32,955 bases of DNA from Sulfurovum sp. (GCA_011391015.1 JAABRH010000012.1:1-32955); one strand, 5' to 3'. Positions 1-9,357 are shown, counted from the stretch's first letter. Program-made: numbers and translations. Notes: a model not told the origin generated them from the letters alone.

Positions 1-91
1 GAAAGTGTAAAGAAAAATATAAGGCAGTGCTGCTTATTTAGCATAGGGATGCTCCTGTTTCAAATAAAAAATTATAGCGATTATTCTACGA

Positions 92-107
92 ATTTGGATA
101 TAATCGC
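92..107 (+). promoter_or_regulatory. Candidate promoter core upstream of obgE
   Basis: A perfect TATAAT lies at 99-104 within ATTTGGATATAATCGC, about 65 bp before the obgE start. No -35 hexamer is evident, as expected for Campylobacterota housekeeping promoters. The same 16-bp core recurs with one mismatch upstream of pyrH at 29581-29596. Bases 1-91 hold no gene I can support. A small inverted repeat (AGCAT, loop AGGG, ATGCT) lies near 39-52, but it has no T-tract and is too weak to call a terminator. Confidence 0.6.
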
Positions 108-169
108 ATATTCGTACTTCTATGGTCTCAAACAATAGAGTTTTGTTGCATAGAATTTAAAGGTTATTC

Positions 170-1285
170 ATGTTTATAGATAGTGTTGAGCTGATAGTAA
201 GCTCAGGAAAAGGCGGTCCTGGATCAATATCTTTTTGGACGGAAAAGTTTGTTACCCAAGGTGGTCCCGATGGGGGTGACGGCGGTCGTGGAGGGTCTGT
301 TTTTTTTAAAGTGGACAATAATACCGATACGCTCTCAAGTTTTCGAGGGCGCAATCAGATCAAAGCAGAAAATGGTCGTCCGGGTGAAGGACGCAAGTGT
401 TACGGGCGTAAAGGTCAAGATGTCACCATCACTGTACCTCCCGGAACAACAGTCATCGATGTGGAAACAGGAGAAGAGCTTTTTGACCTTCTTTCTGAAG
501 GGGAAGAGGTACTTTTTCTTGAAGGCGGAAAGGGCGGTTTGGGAAATATGCATTTTAAAAGTGCAAGCAACCAAAAACCTACTTATGCACAGCCAGGGCT
601 TCCAGGTATTACAAAAAAGATCAGACTGGAGATGAAACTCATTGCCGATGTGGGATTGGTAGGGTATCCGAATGTGGGAAAATCAACATTGATTTCCACA
701 CTCTCCAATGCAAAACCCGAGATTGCCAATTATGAATTTACCACACTCACACCAAAGCTCGGTGTGGTGCATATGGGTGATTATGACTCGTATATGATGG
801 CAGATATCCCCGGTATCATCGAGGGTGCAAGTGACGGTAGAGGGTTGGGTTTAGAGTTTTTAAAGCATATTGAAAGAACTAAAACTTTGCTTTTGATGGT
901 AGATGCAGCCAATTATCGTGAGATGAAATATCAATATGAAACACTGCTTGTGGAGTTGCAGCGCTACTCTATAGAACTGGCAACACGCAAACATGCGATA
1001 GCGGTCACAAAGATTGATTCACTCTCAACTGAAGAGGTGAATACATTAGTAGAAACTTTTTTAGGTGATATCGGCTTGGAAGCCAACGATACGCTTCAAA
1101 AATACAAGTCAAATACGCAGTATGTGAGTTATGGATTTAAAACAGATTTTGGCGTCAAATTGCCACAGGACAAACCATTTTTCGTTCTGCCTATCTCTTC
1201 GGTAGCACATTTAAATACTGAAGCGTTGCGTTATGCAATGGGTGATTTTATCAAAAATGTTGAAGAAGAAAACGAAGCCAACTAG
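170..1285 (+). CDS. obgE: Obg-family GTPase ObgE/CgtA
   Basis: This is a 371-aa ribosome-associated GTPase, involved in family members in late 50S subunit assembly and growth/stress control. Residues 1-155 form the glycine-rich Obg fold, with the signature [14 protein letters not shown] at 31-44. The GTPase domain follows: G1 GYPNVGKS at 165-172, G2 region around the TTLTP at 191-195, and G3 DIPG at 212-215. The G4 motif reads TKID at 280-283, so Thr replaces the usual Asn of NKxD. The ATG start sits after an AAAGG-like ribosome site. In many bacteria obgE follows rplU-rpmA; neither gene is visible in the 169 bp upstream, which carry a promoter instead. proB starts 9 bp downstream, suggesting co-transcription. 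Confidence 0.97.
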   Translation: MFIDSVELIVSSGKGGPGSISFWTEKFVTQGGPDGGDGGRGGSVFFKVDNNTDTLSSFRGRNQIKAENGRPGEGRKCYGRKGQDVTITVPPGTTVIDVETGEELFDLLSEGEEVLFLEGGKGGLGNMHFKSASNQKPTYAQPGLPGITKKIRLEMKLIADVGLVGYPNVGKSTLISTLSNAKPEIANYEFTTLTPKLGVVHMGDYDSYMMADIPGIIEGASDGRGLGLEFLKHIERTKTLLLMVDAANYREMKYQYETLLVELQRYSIELATRKHAIAVTKIDSLSTEEVNTLVETFLGDIGLEANDTLQKYKSNTQYVSYGFKTDFGVKLPQDKPFFVLPISSVAHLNTEALRYAMGDFIKNVEEENEAN

Positions 1286-1294
1286 GTAGGGTGT

Positions 1295-2056
1295 ATGAAA
1301 AGAGTTGTGATTAAAGTGGGTTCTCATGTGTTAACGCAAAACGGTGCTATTGCAAAAACACGTATGTTGGCATTAGTTGAGCTGATTTCAGATCTTAAAA
1401 CCAATCAGTATGAAGTGATTTTGGTGAGCTCAGGAGCGGTATCGGCAGGCTATACACAGTTGCCCTTAGACAGAAGCGTTGTGGCAAACAAACAGGCACT
1501 TGCTGCCATCGGACAGCCTTATTTACTTAAAATGTATCAGGAAAAGTTCTCAACATTTGGATTGCTTTGTTCTCAGGTACTTTTGAGTGCGGATGTGTTT
1601 GATTCTAGAAAGCAAACTGATCATGCCAAAAATGCCATTGATACACTTTTAGCCAACAATGTAGTACCGATTATCAATGAAAATGATACGGTAAGCATTG
1701 AAGAGTTGGTTTTTGGAGACAATGACAGACTCTCAGCTCATGTGGCACACTATTTTGATGCAGAGTTACTCGTGATACTTTCAGATATAGATGCTTTTTA
1801 TGATAAAGACCCCAACAAATATGATGATGCCAAACGAAGAGCCATTGTTAGTGTCTTGCATGAAGAGGAACTCAATGCTGATCATACGCCCAACAATGAA
1901 TTTGCCACGGGAGGCATCGTAACGAAGCTTCAGGCTGCTGATTTTTTAATGAAACAGCATAGAGCGATGTTTTTGGCCAGCGGTTTTGATCTTAGGGATG
2001 TAAAATCGTTTTTGCTGAAGGCAGAGCATCTAGGCGGAACGCTTTTTCAAGCCTAA
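1295..2056 (+). CDS. proB: Glutamate 5-kinase, short form without PUA domain
   Basis: The 253-aa product would catalyse the ATP-dependent phosphorylation of L-glutamate, the first step of proline synthesis, in the cytoplasm. It is an amino-acid-kinase fold: the N-terminal KVGSHVLT at 7-14 binds phosphate, an SSGAV loop follows near residues 45-50, the central NENDTVS and FGDNDRLSA segments bind substrate, and FATGGIVTK lies near the C terminus. E. coli ProB is about 367 aa because it carries a C-terminal PUA domain. Here the protein ends after the kinase domain, a form found in several phyla. proA and proC, the next steps, lie 14-15 kb downstream rather than adjacent. Confidence 0.95.
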   Translation: MKRVVIKVGSHVLTQNGAIAKTRMLALVELISDLKTNQYEVILVSSGAVSAGYTQLPLDRSVVANKQALAAIGQPYLLKMYQEKFSTFGLLCSQVLLSADVFDSRKQTDHAKNAIDTLLANNVVPIINENDTVSIEELVFGDNDRLSAHVAHYFDAELLVILSDIDAFYDKDPNKYDDAKRRAIVSVLHEEELNADHTPNNEFATGGIVTKLQAADFLMKQHRAMFLASGFDLRDVKSFLLKAEHLGGTLFQA

Positions 2057-2087
2057 TACCACCAAATGTGTATCAAAGGGGTAAACA

Positions 2088-3002
2088 ATGAAATACAGAA
2101 TCGTTTATATGGGTACACCCGAGTATGCAAAAGAGATTCTTCACACCTTGATTGCTTCGCAAGATATGGAAGTTTGTTTGGTACTGACGCAACCTGACCG
2201 TCCTGTGGGACGTAAAAAATTTTTGACGCCGCCTCCTGTCAAAAGTTTAGCCTTGGAGTATGGCATCACAGTACTTCAACCCAATCGTCTCAGCGATGAA
2301 GGTATTGAAAAGACTGTCAAAGAGAGTAGGCCTGATTTTATTGTCGTTGCTGCATTTGGGCAAATCTTGCCTAAATCAATACTCGCTATTGCCCCTTGTA
2401 TCAACCTTCACGCTTCTTTGTTGCCTGAGTATCGTGGGGCTTCACCTGTACAACAGGCTTTGCTTCATGGTGACAGTCAAACAGGTGTGACTTCTATGCT
2501 GATGGAAGAGGGGTTAGATACGGGTCCTATGCTTGAAAAGCTAACGTTTGAGATTCCTTCAGATATGAAACTGGGTGCACTAATGGCACAGTTAACCCAA
2601 GATGCGTGTACACTCACTTTAAGTACACTCAGACAGTACCATGATATTAAACCGACGATACAAGATGAGACACAAGCAAGCGTGTGTAAGAAGATCAAAA
2701 AGAGTGACGGTGAAGTTGATTTTGGCAGTGCCGAAGAGATCTATAATAAATACCGTGCATTTGAAGGCTGGCCAGGTATTTTTACTACTGAGGGAACAAA
2801 ACTTGATGGACTTTCTTTGGTTGATAGTGATTCTTATAACCGGAGATGTCAGATTCTTGCTTTTAGTGGCGAGAGTGTTGTTGTTGGCTGCCTTAAAGGA
2901 TCTTTGCAGATTGAAACACTGCAGCCTATGTCAAAAAAGCCTATGTCAGCCAAAGCATACTGTGTGGGAAGGGGGTTGAAGGTTGGAGATCTTATCTTTT
3001 GA
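2088..3002 (+). CDS. fmt: Methionyl-tRNA formyltransferase
   Basis: The 304-aa enzyme transfers a formyl group from 10-formyl-tetrahydrofolate to methionyl-initiator-tRNA. The N-terminal formyltransferase domain has the expected catalytic set Asn106, His108 (in CINLHASLLPEYRG) and Asp144 (in EEGLDTGPML), at the same numbering as the E. coli enzyme. The C-terminal OB-like domain begins around residue 205 and includes the segment YRAFEGWPG, which in the family contacts tRNA. An AAGGGG ribosome site precedes the ATG. The 3' end overlaps the birA start by 20 bp, so the two are probably translationally coupled. The pairing fmt-birA-parA-parB is a familiar Campylobacterota order. Confidence 0.97.
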   Translation: MKYRIVYMGTPEYAKEILHTLIASQDMEVCLVLTQPDRPVGRKKFLTPPPVKSLALEYGITVLQPNRLSDEGIEKTVKESRPDFIVVAAFGQILPKSILAIAPCINLHASLLPEYRGASPVQQALLHGDSQTGVTSMLMEEGLDTGPMLEKLTFEIPSDMKLGALMAQLTQDACTLTLSTLRQYHDIKPTIQDETQASVCKKIKKSDGEVDFGSAEEIYNKYRAFEGWPGIFTTEGTKLDGLSLVDSDSYNRRCQILAFSGESVVVGCLKGSLQIETLQPMSKKPMSAKAYCVGRGLKVGDLIF

Positions 3003-3618
3003 TACCCTTGCTTCTACTCAGCAATATCTTTGCGAGCAGATAGAGCAAAAAAAATTGCATCCACCCATTGCAGTGATTGCTGCAGAGCAATACTCGGGTA
3101 TTGGAAGCCGTAACAATACTTGGTTGGGTGGAGAGGGTAATTTTTTTGCTTCGGTTGCCTTGGATATCAAGAAACTCCCTTCTGATTTGCCTCTTGCTTC
3201 AGCTTCTATCTATTTTTCTTTCATTATGAAACAGGCATTACTTGAATGTAATGAAAACATCTGGCTTAAATGGCCCAATGATTTTTATCTGCATGACAAA
3301 AAAGTGGGCGGAACCATTACGAAAAAAATAAATCATACTTTGGTATGTGGAATCGGTATTAATTTAAAAAATACACAAAATGGCTATAGTGCCTTAGAGG
3401 GCATACCTTCACCCAAAATACTGCTTGATAGTTATCTTTTCAGGCTTGAAAAATTTCCAACATGGAAGCATATTTTTAGTGAGTATGAGATAGAATTTGA
3501 GCTTAGCAGAAAGTTTTCAGTTCATATTGAAAACTATCAAACGAGCCTGAGGGACGCACTCTTGTGCGGGGATGGCTCTTTAATTCTTGGGGGTAAAAAG
3601 GTGTTTAGTTTACGATGA
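2983..3618 (+). CDS. birA: Biotin--protein ligase, minimal (no HTH)
   Basis: The 211-aa enzyme activates biotin with ATP and attaches it to the biotin carboxyl carrier protein of acetyl-CoA carboxylase. The glycine-rich biotinyl-AMP loop appears as GIGSRNNTW at 39-47, followed by GNFFAS, the KWPND motif at 96-100, KVGG at 107-110 and GIGINLKN at 123-130. Bifunctional BirA repressors carry an N-terminal helix-turn-helix of about 60 residues. This protein starts directly at the catalytic domain, so it should not repress transcription. The start is TTG inside the end of fmt, with a GGGAAGGGGG ribosome site seven bases upstream. Its stop codon overlaps the parA ATG (ATGA). Confidence 0.93.
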   Translation: MEILSFDTLASTQQYLCEQIEQKKLHPPIAVIAAEQYSGIGSRNNTWLGGEGNFFASVALDIKKLPSDLPLASASIYFSFIMKQALLECNENIWLKWPNDFYLHDKKVGGTITKKINHTLVCGIGINLKNTQNGYSALEGIPSPKILLDSYLFRLEKFPTWKHIFSEYEIEFELSRKFSVHIENYQTSLRDALLCGDGSLILGGKKVFSLR

Positions 3619-4400
3619 GTGAAGTGATTAGTATAGCCAACCAAAAGGGTGGTGTAGGAAAGACAACAACAGCAGTAAACTTGGCAGCCTCTTTGGCAGA
3701 AAAAGGAAAAAAAGTCCTTCTTCTGGACATTGATCCCCAATCCAATGCAACAACAAGTTTGGGTTTTAGCCGCAGTGATTATGAGTTCAATATCTACCAT
3801 GTGCTTATTGGGAGTAAAAAACTTTCAGAAGTTATTCTTAAAACCGATATTAAAAATCTAAAATTAGCCCCTTCAAATATTGGTTTGGTGGGTATAGAAA
3901 AAGAGTTTTACAATCCAAACAAAAAAAACAGAGAGCTGATACTCAAAGACAAAATCAAAGAGCTTTCTTCAGATTTTGATTTTATTATCATCGATTCGCC
4001 TCCGGCTCTGGGCCCTATCACGATCAATGCCTTGAGTGCATCAGACTCTGTGATTATTCCGATTCAGTGTGAATTTTTTGCCTTAGAAGGTTTAGCTCAA
4101 TTGCTCAATACAGTCAGTCTTTTGAAAAAAACCATTAACCCTAAACTCAAAATAAAAGGTTTTTTGCCTACGATGTATTCGTCTCAAAACAACCTTTCAA
4201 AACAAGTTTTGGCAGATTTGAGCCATCATTTCAAAGATAAGCTTTTTCATATGAAAAAAGGCAAAGAGTGCATCGTTGTCCCACGTAATGTCAAGATAGC
4301 AGAGAGCCCGAGTTTTGGCAAACCTGTGACACAGTATGCAACAGATTCGAAAGGTTCGATTGCTTACAGGGATTTGGCAACTGTGATTGTAAGAGGGTAA
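3615..4400 (+). CDS. parA: Chromosome-partitioning ATPase ParA/Soj
   Basis: The 261-aa protein is a P-loop ATPase of the MinD/ParA family that binds DNA non-specifically when ATP-bound and helps move the origin region together with ParB. The deviant Walker A KGGVGKT sits at 11-17, with the signature lysine at 11. The switch LLLDIDPQSNATTSLG follows, and the Walker B/A'' region reads FIIIDSPPALG near 121-131. Length is typical for a chromosomal Soj type with no N-terminal DNA-binding domain. The gene overlaps birA by 4 bp and is separated from parB by 3 bp, so birA, parA and parB are one transcription unit. Confidence 0.97.
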   Translation: MSEVISIANQKGGVGKTTTAVNLAASLAEKGKKVLLLDIDPQSNATTSLGFSRSDYEFNIYHVLIGSKKLSEVILKTDIKNLKLAPSNIGLVGIEKEFYNPNKKNRELILKDKIKELSSDFDFIIIDSPPALGPITINALSASDSVIIPIQCEFFALEGLAQLLNTVSLLKKTINPKLKIKGFLPTMYSSQNNLSKQVLADLSHHFKDKLFHMKKGKECIVVPRNVKIAESPSFGKPVTQYATDSKGSIAYRDLATVIVRG

Positions 4401-4403
4401 GCG

Positions 4404-5276
4404 ATGGCATTGGGCAGAGGATTAGGAGAGATACTTTCCGAGGTAGAAGAAGCATACGAAAAAGATTTGAGCGATATTAACAGTTTTGAACTTGAAGCGC
4501 GTGGTGCAAGAGTAGAAGAGTTGGCAGTAGGCAGCATCTCCGCAAACCCTTTTCAGCCACGTAAACACTTTGATGAGCAGGCACTTAAAGAGTTGAGCCA
4601 GTCTATCGTAGAACATGGACTGCTACAGCCAATCGTTGTCATAGAAAAAGAAAACGGGTACCTGCTGATAGCCGGAGAGCGACGGCTTAGGGCACATAAA
4701 CTTGCAGGTTTGAGTCATATCAAAGCGATTATTGCCGATGTGGAGATGGATGAAGCGCGGTTGCGTGAACTCGCGCTCATAGAAAACATACAAAGAGAAA
4801 ATCTTAACGCTATCGAACTTGCAAATTCGTATGCTGAACTGATTGAGGTTCACAATATTACACATGATGAACTCTCCACGATAGTTCATAAAAGCCGTTC
4901 ACAAATAACCAATACCATGCGTCTGCTTAGTTTATCGTCCTACGCACAGGAACAGCTTATTGAGGGAAAAATCTCTCAAGGGCATGCAAAGATTTTAGTA
5001 GGACTTGATGAAAAGAAACAGAAAATTATTATTGATAGTATCGTGGGTCAAAAACTGAGTGTACGCGATACTGAACAGATGGTAAAAAATCATAAAAGCA
5101 CGATTTTGGAACCCTTACCCAAGATTCCTGTTGTTCATTTAATGGAAAAATATTCCAAAACTATGGAAGAATCTTTTCCTTTTACATACAAACTGAAACA
5201 AAAAAGTATTGAAATCAGTTTTGATTCCGAAAAAGAGGTTGAGGCATTTATTGCATATTTTGCTACAAAAAATTAA
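4404..5276 (+). CDS. parB: Chromosome-partitioning protein ParB/Spo0J
   Basis: The 290-aa centromere-binding partner of ParA should load at parS and spread as a CTP-dependent clamp. The N-terminal LGRGLGEIL is the usual ParA-stimulating patch. The N domain contains NPFQPRKHFDE at 48-58 and the C/GERR motif IAGERRLRAHKLAG at 89-102, which binds CTP. ENIQREN at 127-133 precedes the helix-turn-helix at about 150-178 (ITHDELSTIVHKSRSQITN), followed by a C-terminal dimerisation region. I found no good parS palindrome near the gene. The 124 bp after the stop contain the promoter of the ATP synthase operon. Confidence 0.97.
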   Translation: MALGRGLGEILSEVEEAYEKDLSDINSFELEARGARVEELAVGSISANPFQPRKHFDEQALKELSQSIVEHGLLQPIVVIEKENGYLLIAGERRLRAHKLAGLSHIKAIIADVEMDEARLRELALIENIQRENLNAIELANSYAELIEVHNITHDELSTIVHKSRSQITNTMRLLSLSSYAQEQLIEGKISQGHAKILVGLDEKKQKIIIDSIVGQKLSVRDTEQMVKNHKSTILEPLPKIPVVHLMEKYSKTMEESFPFTYKLKQKSIEISFDSEKEVEAFIAYFATKN

Positions 5277-5365
5277 GAACTCAATAATATCTTTTATCTT
5301 TTAGGCATACCCTTTTTTCTTTTGAACAATATCTACAAGTTTTAATCATACCCTCATAACAAAGA

Positions 5366-5374
5366 TGATAAAAT
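5366..5374 (+). promoter_or_regulatory. Candidate extended -10 promoter of the ATP synthase operon
   Basis: The stretch 5277-5400 separates parB from atpF'. It is AT-rich and holds TGATAAAAT at 5366-5374, an extended -10 element (TG, one base, TAAAAT) ending 26 bp before the preferred atpF' start. No -35 box is visible. The ribosome site ACGAGGAG lies between this element and the ATG. I see no hairpin terminator for the parAB unit, so read-through from parB is also possible. Confidence 0.5.
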
Positions 5375-5400
5375 ATTGCGAAATTACACGAGGAGTTTTA

Positions 5401-5823
5401 ATGCTTGACATACATTTACCATTGATGTTGTTCGTTCTGGCTTTGTTTTTAACCCTACTTGTTCTTTTAAATACAATGCTATTTCAGCCTTTGGTTCGAT
5501 TTATGGATGACAGGGATCATTCAATAGCAAAAGATTTAGAAGCTGCAAAAGGGATTAGTGGCAACAGCAACGAGCTAAATGCAAAGGCAGATGACATTAT
5601 TAGTGCTGCTAAAAATGAAGCTGCAGGAATCAGACAAAAAGCAATGAATGATGAAAAAACATTAGCCGCTGCTAAAATTGAAACCAAACAAAATGAATTG
5701 GAAGTCGAGTATAATACGTTTCTAGACAGACTAAACTCCGACAAAGAGAACCTCAAAAATTCCCTTCTTTCTCAAATGCCTCTTTTCAAAGAGAGCCTTA
5801 AAGCTAAATTTAGCAAATTTTAG
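5401..5823 (+). CDS. atpF': F1Fo ATP synthase subunit b'
   Basis: The 140-aa protein is one of two b-type stator subunits linking the membrane sector to F1. A single N-terminal membrane span runs from about 8 to 27, followed by FQPLVRFMDDRD, the typical turn into the long charged coiled coil that fills the rest of the protein. The start at 5401 is preferred over an upstream in-frame ATG at 5365 because GAGGAG lies just before 5401 and because the -10 element would overlap a start at 5365. A second b gene follows 12 bp downstream, so the stator is expected to be a b/b' heterodimer, as in phototrophs and Campylobacterota. Confidence 0.92.
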   Translation: MLDIHLPLMLFVLALFLTLLVLLNTMLFQPLVRFMDDRDHSIAKDLEAAKGISGNSNELNAKADDIISAAKNEAAGIRQKAMNDEKTLAAAKIETKQNELEVEYNTFLDRLNSDKENLKNSLLSQMPLFKESLKAKFSKF

Positions 5824-5835
5824 GAAAGGATTGAT

Positions 5836-6381
5836 ATGAAAAAAATAGTAGTGACAGCTTTGATTATCGTACCTGCTTTGCTTTTGGCAAGCAGTGTAGA
5901 TGCAGAATCTAGTCGTTATTTTGCTCAAACAGGCAGAGAGACAGATTTTTGGCCCAGAGTAGTGAACTTTACTATCTTTGCAGCCTTGCTTTATTATTTG
6001 GTTGCCAACCCGATTAAAAGTTTTTTTAAGGGTAGAAGTCAAGATATTGCAACTCGCTTGAGTGAAATCGAAGAGAAACTTCAGGCAGCAAAAGAAGAGA
6101 AAAAAGAAGCACAAAACCGTTTAGAAAAAAGCGAAGAAAGAGCAAAAAAAATTATTGCAGATGCGAAAGCAGAAGCAGTACTCTTGGCTGAAAAAATTGC
6201 GAGTGCGAACCAAAATGAATTGGCACTTCTGGATAAACAGTTTCAAGATAAAATCGCATTTGAAGAGAGAAAAGCAGCAAGAGAGATGATTGATAAGGTA
6301 TTGAGTGAAAATATTACCAATGACGATATCATGCTTGATGAGACTAAAGTTGTTGAAATAATTTCCAAAAAGGTGGCCTAA
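5836..6381 (+). CDS. atpF: F1Fo ATP synthase subunit b with a signal-peptide-like leader
   Basis: The 181-aa protein is the second b-type stator subunit. It begins with a basic-hydrophobic leader (MKKIVV then about 15 apolar residues, ending near LLASSVDA at 16-23) that looks like a cleavable signal peptide. A second hydrophobic segment at about 40-58 is the expected b-subunit membrane anchor, followed by a long charged coiled coil rich in Lys, Glu and Ala. Whether the leader is removed or kept as an extra helix cannot be told from sequence. An AGGAAAGG ribosome site precedes the ATG, and the stop overlaps the atpH start. Confidence 0.93.
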   Translation: MKKIVVTALIIVPALLLASSVDAESSRYFAQTGRETDFWPRVVNFTIFAALLYYLVANPIKSFFKGRSQDIATRLSEIEEKLQAAKEEKKEAQNRLEKSEERAKKIIADAKAEAVLLAEKIASANQNELALLDKQFQDKIAFEERKAAREMIDKVLSENITNDDIMLDETKVVEIISKKVA

Positions 6382-6908
6382 TGGAAGAATTAATTGCTAA
6401 AAGATATGCAAAGGCTCTTACTTCTGTCGTTACAGATCTTTCAGGTATACTCGAAGTACTTAACACACTTGCTGAAGCGTTGGAAAGTGCTGAAATAAAA
6501 TCAGCTCTCTTTTCTCCCATGGTATCGGGTGAGAAAAAGACAGAGATGATTTTGGCTGCATTGGGGCAAAACGCAGATAGCTCACTGGTCAATTTTATTA
6601 AGATTTTAGGTGAAAACAACAGACTTGATTTGATACCTGCTATTGCAAAAGTATTGAACGCAGAGCAGCAACGTATTTCAAATCAGTATGAAGGAGTAGT
6701 AAGAAGCACGTCATCATTGGATGAAGCATCATTGAATACCCTTGAAGAGACATTGAAAAAATATACAGGCGCAAGCATAAAACTAAAACAAGAACAATCC
6801 GACATTGAGGGTTTACGGGTTTTGGTTGATGATTTGGGTATAGAGGTAAACTTCTCTAAACAGAGAGTTAAAGAACAATTGATCGATTTCATTAAGAAAT
6901 CTTTATAG
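6381..6908 (+). CDS. atpH: F1 ATP synthase subunit delta
   Basis: The 175-aa protein caps the F1 head and joins it to the b/b' stalk. The N-terminal helical domain starts with IAKRYAKAL, typical of delta/OSCP. The C-terminal segment around 135-172 (IEGLRVLVDDLGIEVNFS, then KEQLIDFIKK) matches the family pattern of a conserved G-x-x-V-x-V-x-D strand followed by an end helix that contacts the b subunits. The length is normal for bacteria. The start codon overlaps the last base of atpF, and 24 bp with a strong AAAGGAG separate it from atpA. Confidence 0.95.
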   Translation: MEELIAKRYAKALTSVVTDLSGILEVLNTLAEALESAEIKSALFSPMVSGEKKTEMILAALGQNADSSLVNFIKILGENNRLDLIPAIAKVLNAEQQRISNQYEGVVRSTSSLDEASLNTLEETLKKYTGASIKLKQEQSDIEGLRVLVDDLGIEVNFSKQRVKEQLIDFIKKSL

Positions 6909-6932
6909 TTATCTAATCAGAAAGGAGTATCA

Positions 6933-8447
6933 GTGGCAGTAAAATTGCAAGCAGATGAGATAAGTTCAATCATCAAAGAGAGAATTGAGAATTTTGAAAT
7001 TGATGTTGACATCAATGAAATAGGAAAAGTAGTAGGTATCGCAGACGGTGTTTCAACCATTTATGGTCTTAACAATGTTATGGCTGGAGAAGTTGTAGTC
7101 TTTGAAAATGGTGCCAGAGGACTCGTGTTAAACCTAGAAGAAGCCAATGTCGGTGTTGTTATTCTTGGTTCAAGTACAGGAATCAGAGAAGGTATGACAG
7201 TGAAAAGAGCTGGCGATCTTCTTAAAGTGCCAGTAGGTGACGCATTGATGGGTAGAGTAGTCAACTCATTAGGTGAGCCTATAGACGGTAAAGGTGCAGT
7301 TACAGCGACAGAGCATAGATTTGTTGAGGAAAAAGCACCAGGTATCATGGCTAGAAAATCAGTCCATGAGCCGCTACAAACGGGTATCAAAGCAATTGAT
7401 GCACTTGTACCGGTTGGTAGAGGTCAAAGAGAGCTGATTATCGGTGACAGACAAACAGGTAAAACAACATTGGCGATAGACACGATTATCAACCAAAAAG
7501 GTCAAGATGTTGTATGTATCTACGTTGCAATTGGTCAAAAACAATCAACGGTTGCTGCTACGGTTAAAAAACTAGAAGAGCATGGTGCTATGGATTACAC
7601 TATCGTTGTTAATGCAGGTGCATCGGATGCATCAGCGTTACAGTTCCTTGCACCATATACTGGTGTAACGATGGCTGAGTACTTCAGAGACAACGGTAGA
7701 CATGCGGTTATTTTCTATGATGATCTTTCAAAACATGCGGTTGCATACAGAGAGATGTCACTTATTCTCAGAAGACCTCCGGGTAGAGAAGCATATCCAG
7801 GTGATGTTTTCTATCTTCACTCAAGACTTTTGGAAAGAGCTGCAAAACTTTCTGATGAGTTGGGCGCAGGGTCCATTACTGCTTTCCCAATCATTGAGAC
7901 ACAAGCAGGCGATGTTGCTGCTTATATTCCAACAAACGTTATTTCTATTACAGATGGTCAGATTTTCTTGGAGACAGACTTGTTTAACTCTGGTATCAGA
8001 CCAGCGATTAACGTAGGACTTTCTGTTTCTCGTGTTGGTGGAGCTGCTCAGATTAAAGCAACGAAACAAGTCTCTGGAACATTGAGACTTGACTTGGCTT
8101 CATTTAGAGAGCTTCAAGCTTTTGCACAGTTTGCATCAGATTTGGATGATTATACAAGAGGTCAGCTTGAGCGTGGACAAAGAATGGTAGAGGTACTTAA
8201 ACAAGGACCTTACTCTCCTGTAGCGATTGAAAAACAAGTTGCAATCATTTTTGCAGGTGCAAATGGATTTTTGGATGACATTGCAGTATCCTCTGTAACA
8301 AAATTCGAAGCAGAACTTATACCATTTATGGAAGCAAAATATACCAATATTCTGCATGCTATTAGAAATGAGAAAAAAATCTCTGACGAAACGGATGGAG
8401 AATTACGTAAAGCTATAGAAGACTTTAAAGCTTCATTTGCTGGATAA
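6933..8447 (+). CDS. atpA: F1 ATP synthase subunit alpha
   Basis: The 504-aa alpha subunit forms the non-catalytic nucleotide sites of the F1 hexamer. The N-terminal beta-barrel domain spans about 25-93. The P-loop GDRQTGKT lies at 171-178. The alpha/beta signature appears around [24 protein letters not shown], here split by the conserved Pro, Asp and Ser. The start is GTG with AAAGGAG five bases upstream. Length and motifs are standard and I see no defect. The atpG gene follows after 12 bp. Confidence 0.98.
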   Translation: MAVKLQADEISSIIKERIENFEIDVDINEIGKVVGIADGVSTIYGLNNVMAGEVVVFENGARGLVLNLEEANVGVVILGSSTGIREGMTVKRAGDLLKVPVGDALMGRVVNSLGEPIDGKGAVTATEHRFVEEKAPGIMARKSVHEPLQTGIKAIDALVPVGRGQRELIIGDRQTGKTTLAIDTIINQKGQDVVCIYVAIGQKQSTVAATVKKLEEHGAMDYTIVVNAGASDASALQFLAPYTGVTMAEYFRDNGRHAVIFYDDLSKHAVAYREMSLILRRPPGREAYPGDVFYLHSRLLERAAKLSDELGAGSITAFPIIETQAGDVAAYIPTNVISITDGQIFLETDLFNSGIRPAINVGLSVSRVGGAAQIKATKQVSGTLRLDLASFRELQAFAQFASDLDDYTRGQLERGQRMVEVLKQGPYSPVAIEKQVAIIFAGANGFLDDIAVSSVTKFEAELIPFMEAKYTNILHAIRNEKKISDETDGELRKAIEDFKASFAG

Positions 8448-8459
8448 GAAAGGCTAATT

Positions 8460-9347
8460 ATGGCTAATTTAAAAGAGATCAAGCGTAAAATTGGAAGTGT
8501 TAAAAACACACAAAAGACTACCAAAGCGATGAAGCTTGTCTCTTCTGCAAAATTAAAAAGAACAGAAGAGCTTGCAAAAAGATCTAGAGTTTATGCTGCA
8601 AAATTGACTGAGCTTTTAAATGAAATTGCTCAGAAAATGCATCAAAACAATGTAGGTGGTTTGGATACTATTTATTTTAGAGATGTAGTCAATCCAAAAG
8701 TGGTAGATATTGTATTTATTACTGCAGACAAAGGTCTTTGTGGTGGTTTTAATGCACAAACAATCAAAAGAGTCAATCAATTGATTGCCACTTATAAAGC
8801 ACAAGATGTGAAAATACGTCTCAGAGCGGTTGGACGAAAAGGTATTGATTATTATAAGTTTAACAATATTGATCTCAACGACCAAGTGATTGGGCTTTCT
8901 GCTGCTCCTAATTTTGAGCAGGCTGCAGCATTTATATCAGATATCTCTGCTGCGTATGCAAGAGGTGAGACGGATAAGATTGTATTGGTACACAACGGCT
9001 ATGTGAGTATGATTGCACAAGAGATACGAGAAGATCAGGTTTTACCGATTGATGCATCAAAACTTGCACTCAATACAGTTTCGACTTCTGAACTTGAAGT
9101 GGAGCCAGATGATGATGACACTCTGCTTGAAGCATTGGTGAAACGTTATGTTGAGTATACAATGTATTACTCACTGATTGATTCACTTGCTGCAGAACAT
9201 TCAGCACGTATGCAAGCCATGGATGCAGCAACAACAAACGCAAAACAGATGGTTAAAGATCTTACTGTAAAGTATAACAAAGCAAGACAAGAATCCATTA
9301 CTACTGAACTCATTGAGATTATCAGTGGTGTGGAGTCGATGAAGTAA
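8460..9347 (+). CDS. atpG: F1 ATP synthase subunit gamma
   Basis: The 295-aa protein is the rotating central shaft. Both ends carry the coiled-coil helices that fill the alpha3beta3 cavity: the N-terminal LKEIKRKIGSVKNTQKTTKAM and the C-terminal MQAMDAATTNAKQM region with QESITTELIEIISG. The middle Rossmann-like domain contains ITADKGLCGGFNA near 80-92. The length is normal. Downstream is a 73-nt non-coding spacer with two small hairpins before atpD, the largest gap within the ATP synthase genes. Confidence 0.97.
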   Translation: MANLKEIKRKIGSVKNTQKTTKAMKLVSSAKLKRTEELAKRSRVYAAKLTELLNEIAQKMHQNNVGGLDTIYFRDVVNPKVVDIVFITADKGLCGGFNAQTIKRVNQLIATYKAQDVKIRLRAVGRKGIDYYKFNNIDLNDQVIGLSAAPNFEQAAAFISDISAAYARGETDKIVLVHNGYVSMIAQEIREDQVLPIDASKLALNTVSTSELEVEPDDDDTLLEALVKRYVEYTMYYSLIDSLAAEHSARMQAMDAATTNAKQMVKDLTVKYNKARQESITTELIEIISGVESMK

Positions 9348-9357
9348 AAACGCGATT

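Noticed and set aside
1-91. End of an upstream gene at the left edge
   Set aside because: Short open stretches are present (for example one ending in TAG at 37-39), but none shows a recognisable C terminus such as RpmA, so no gene is called.
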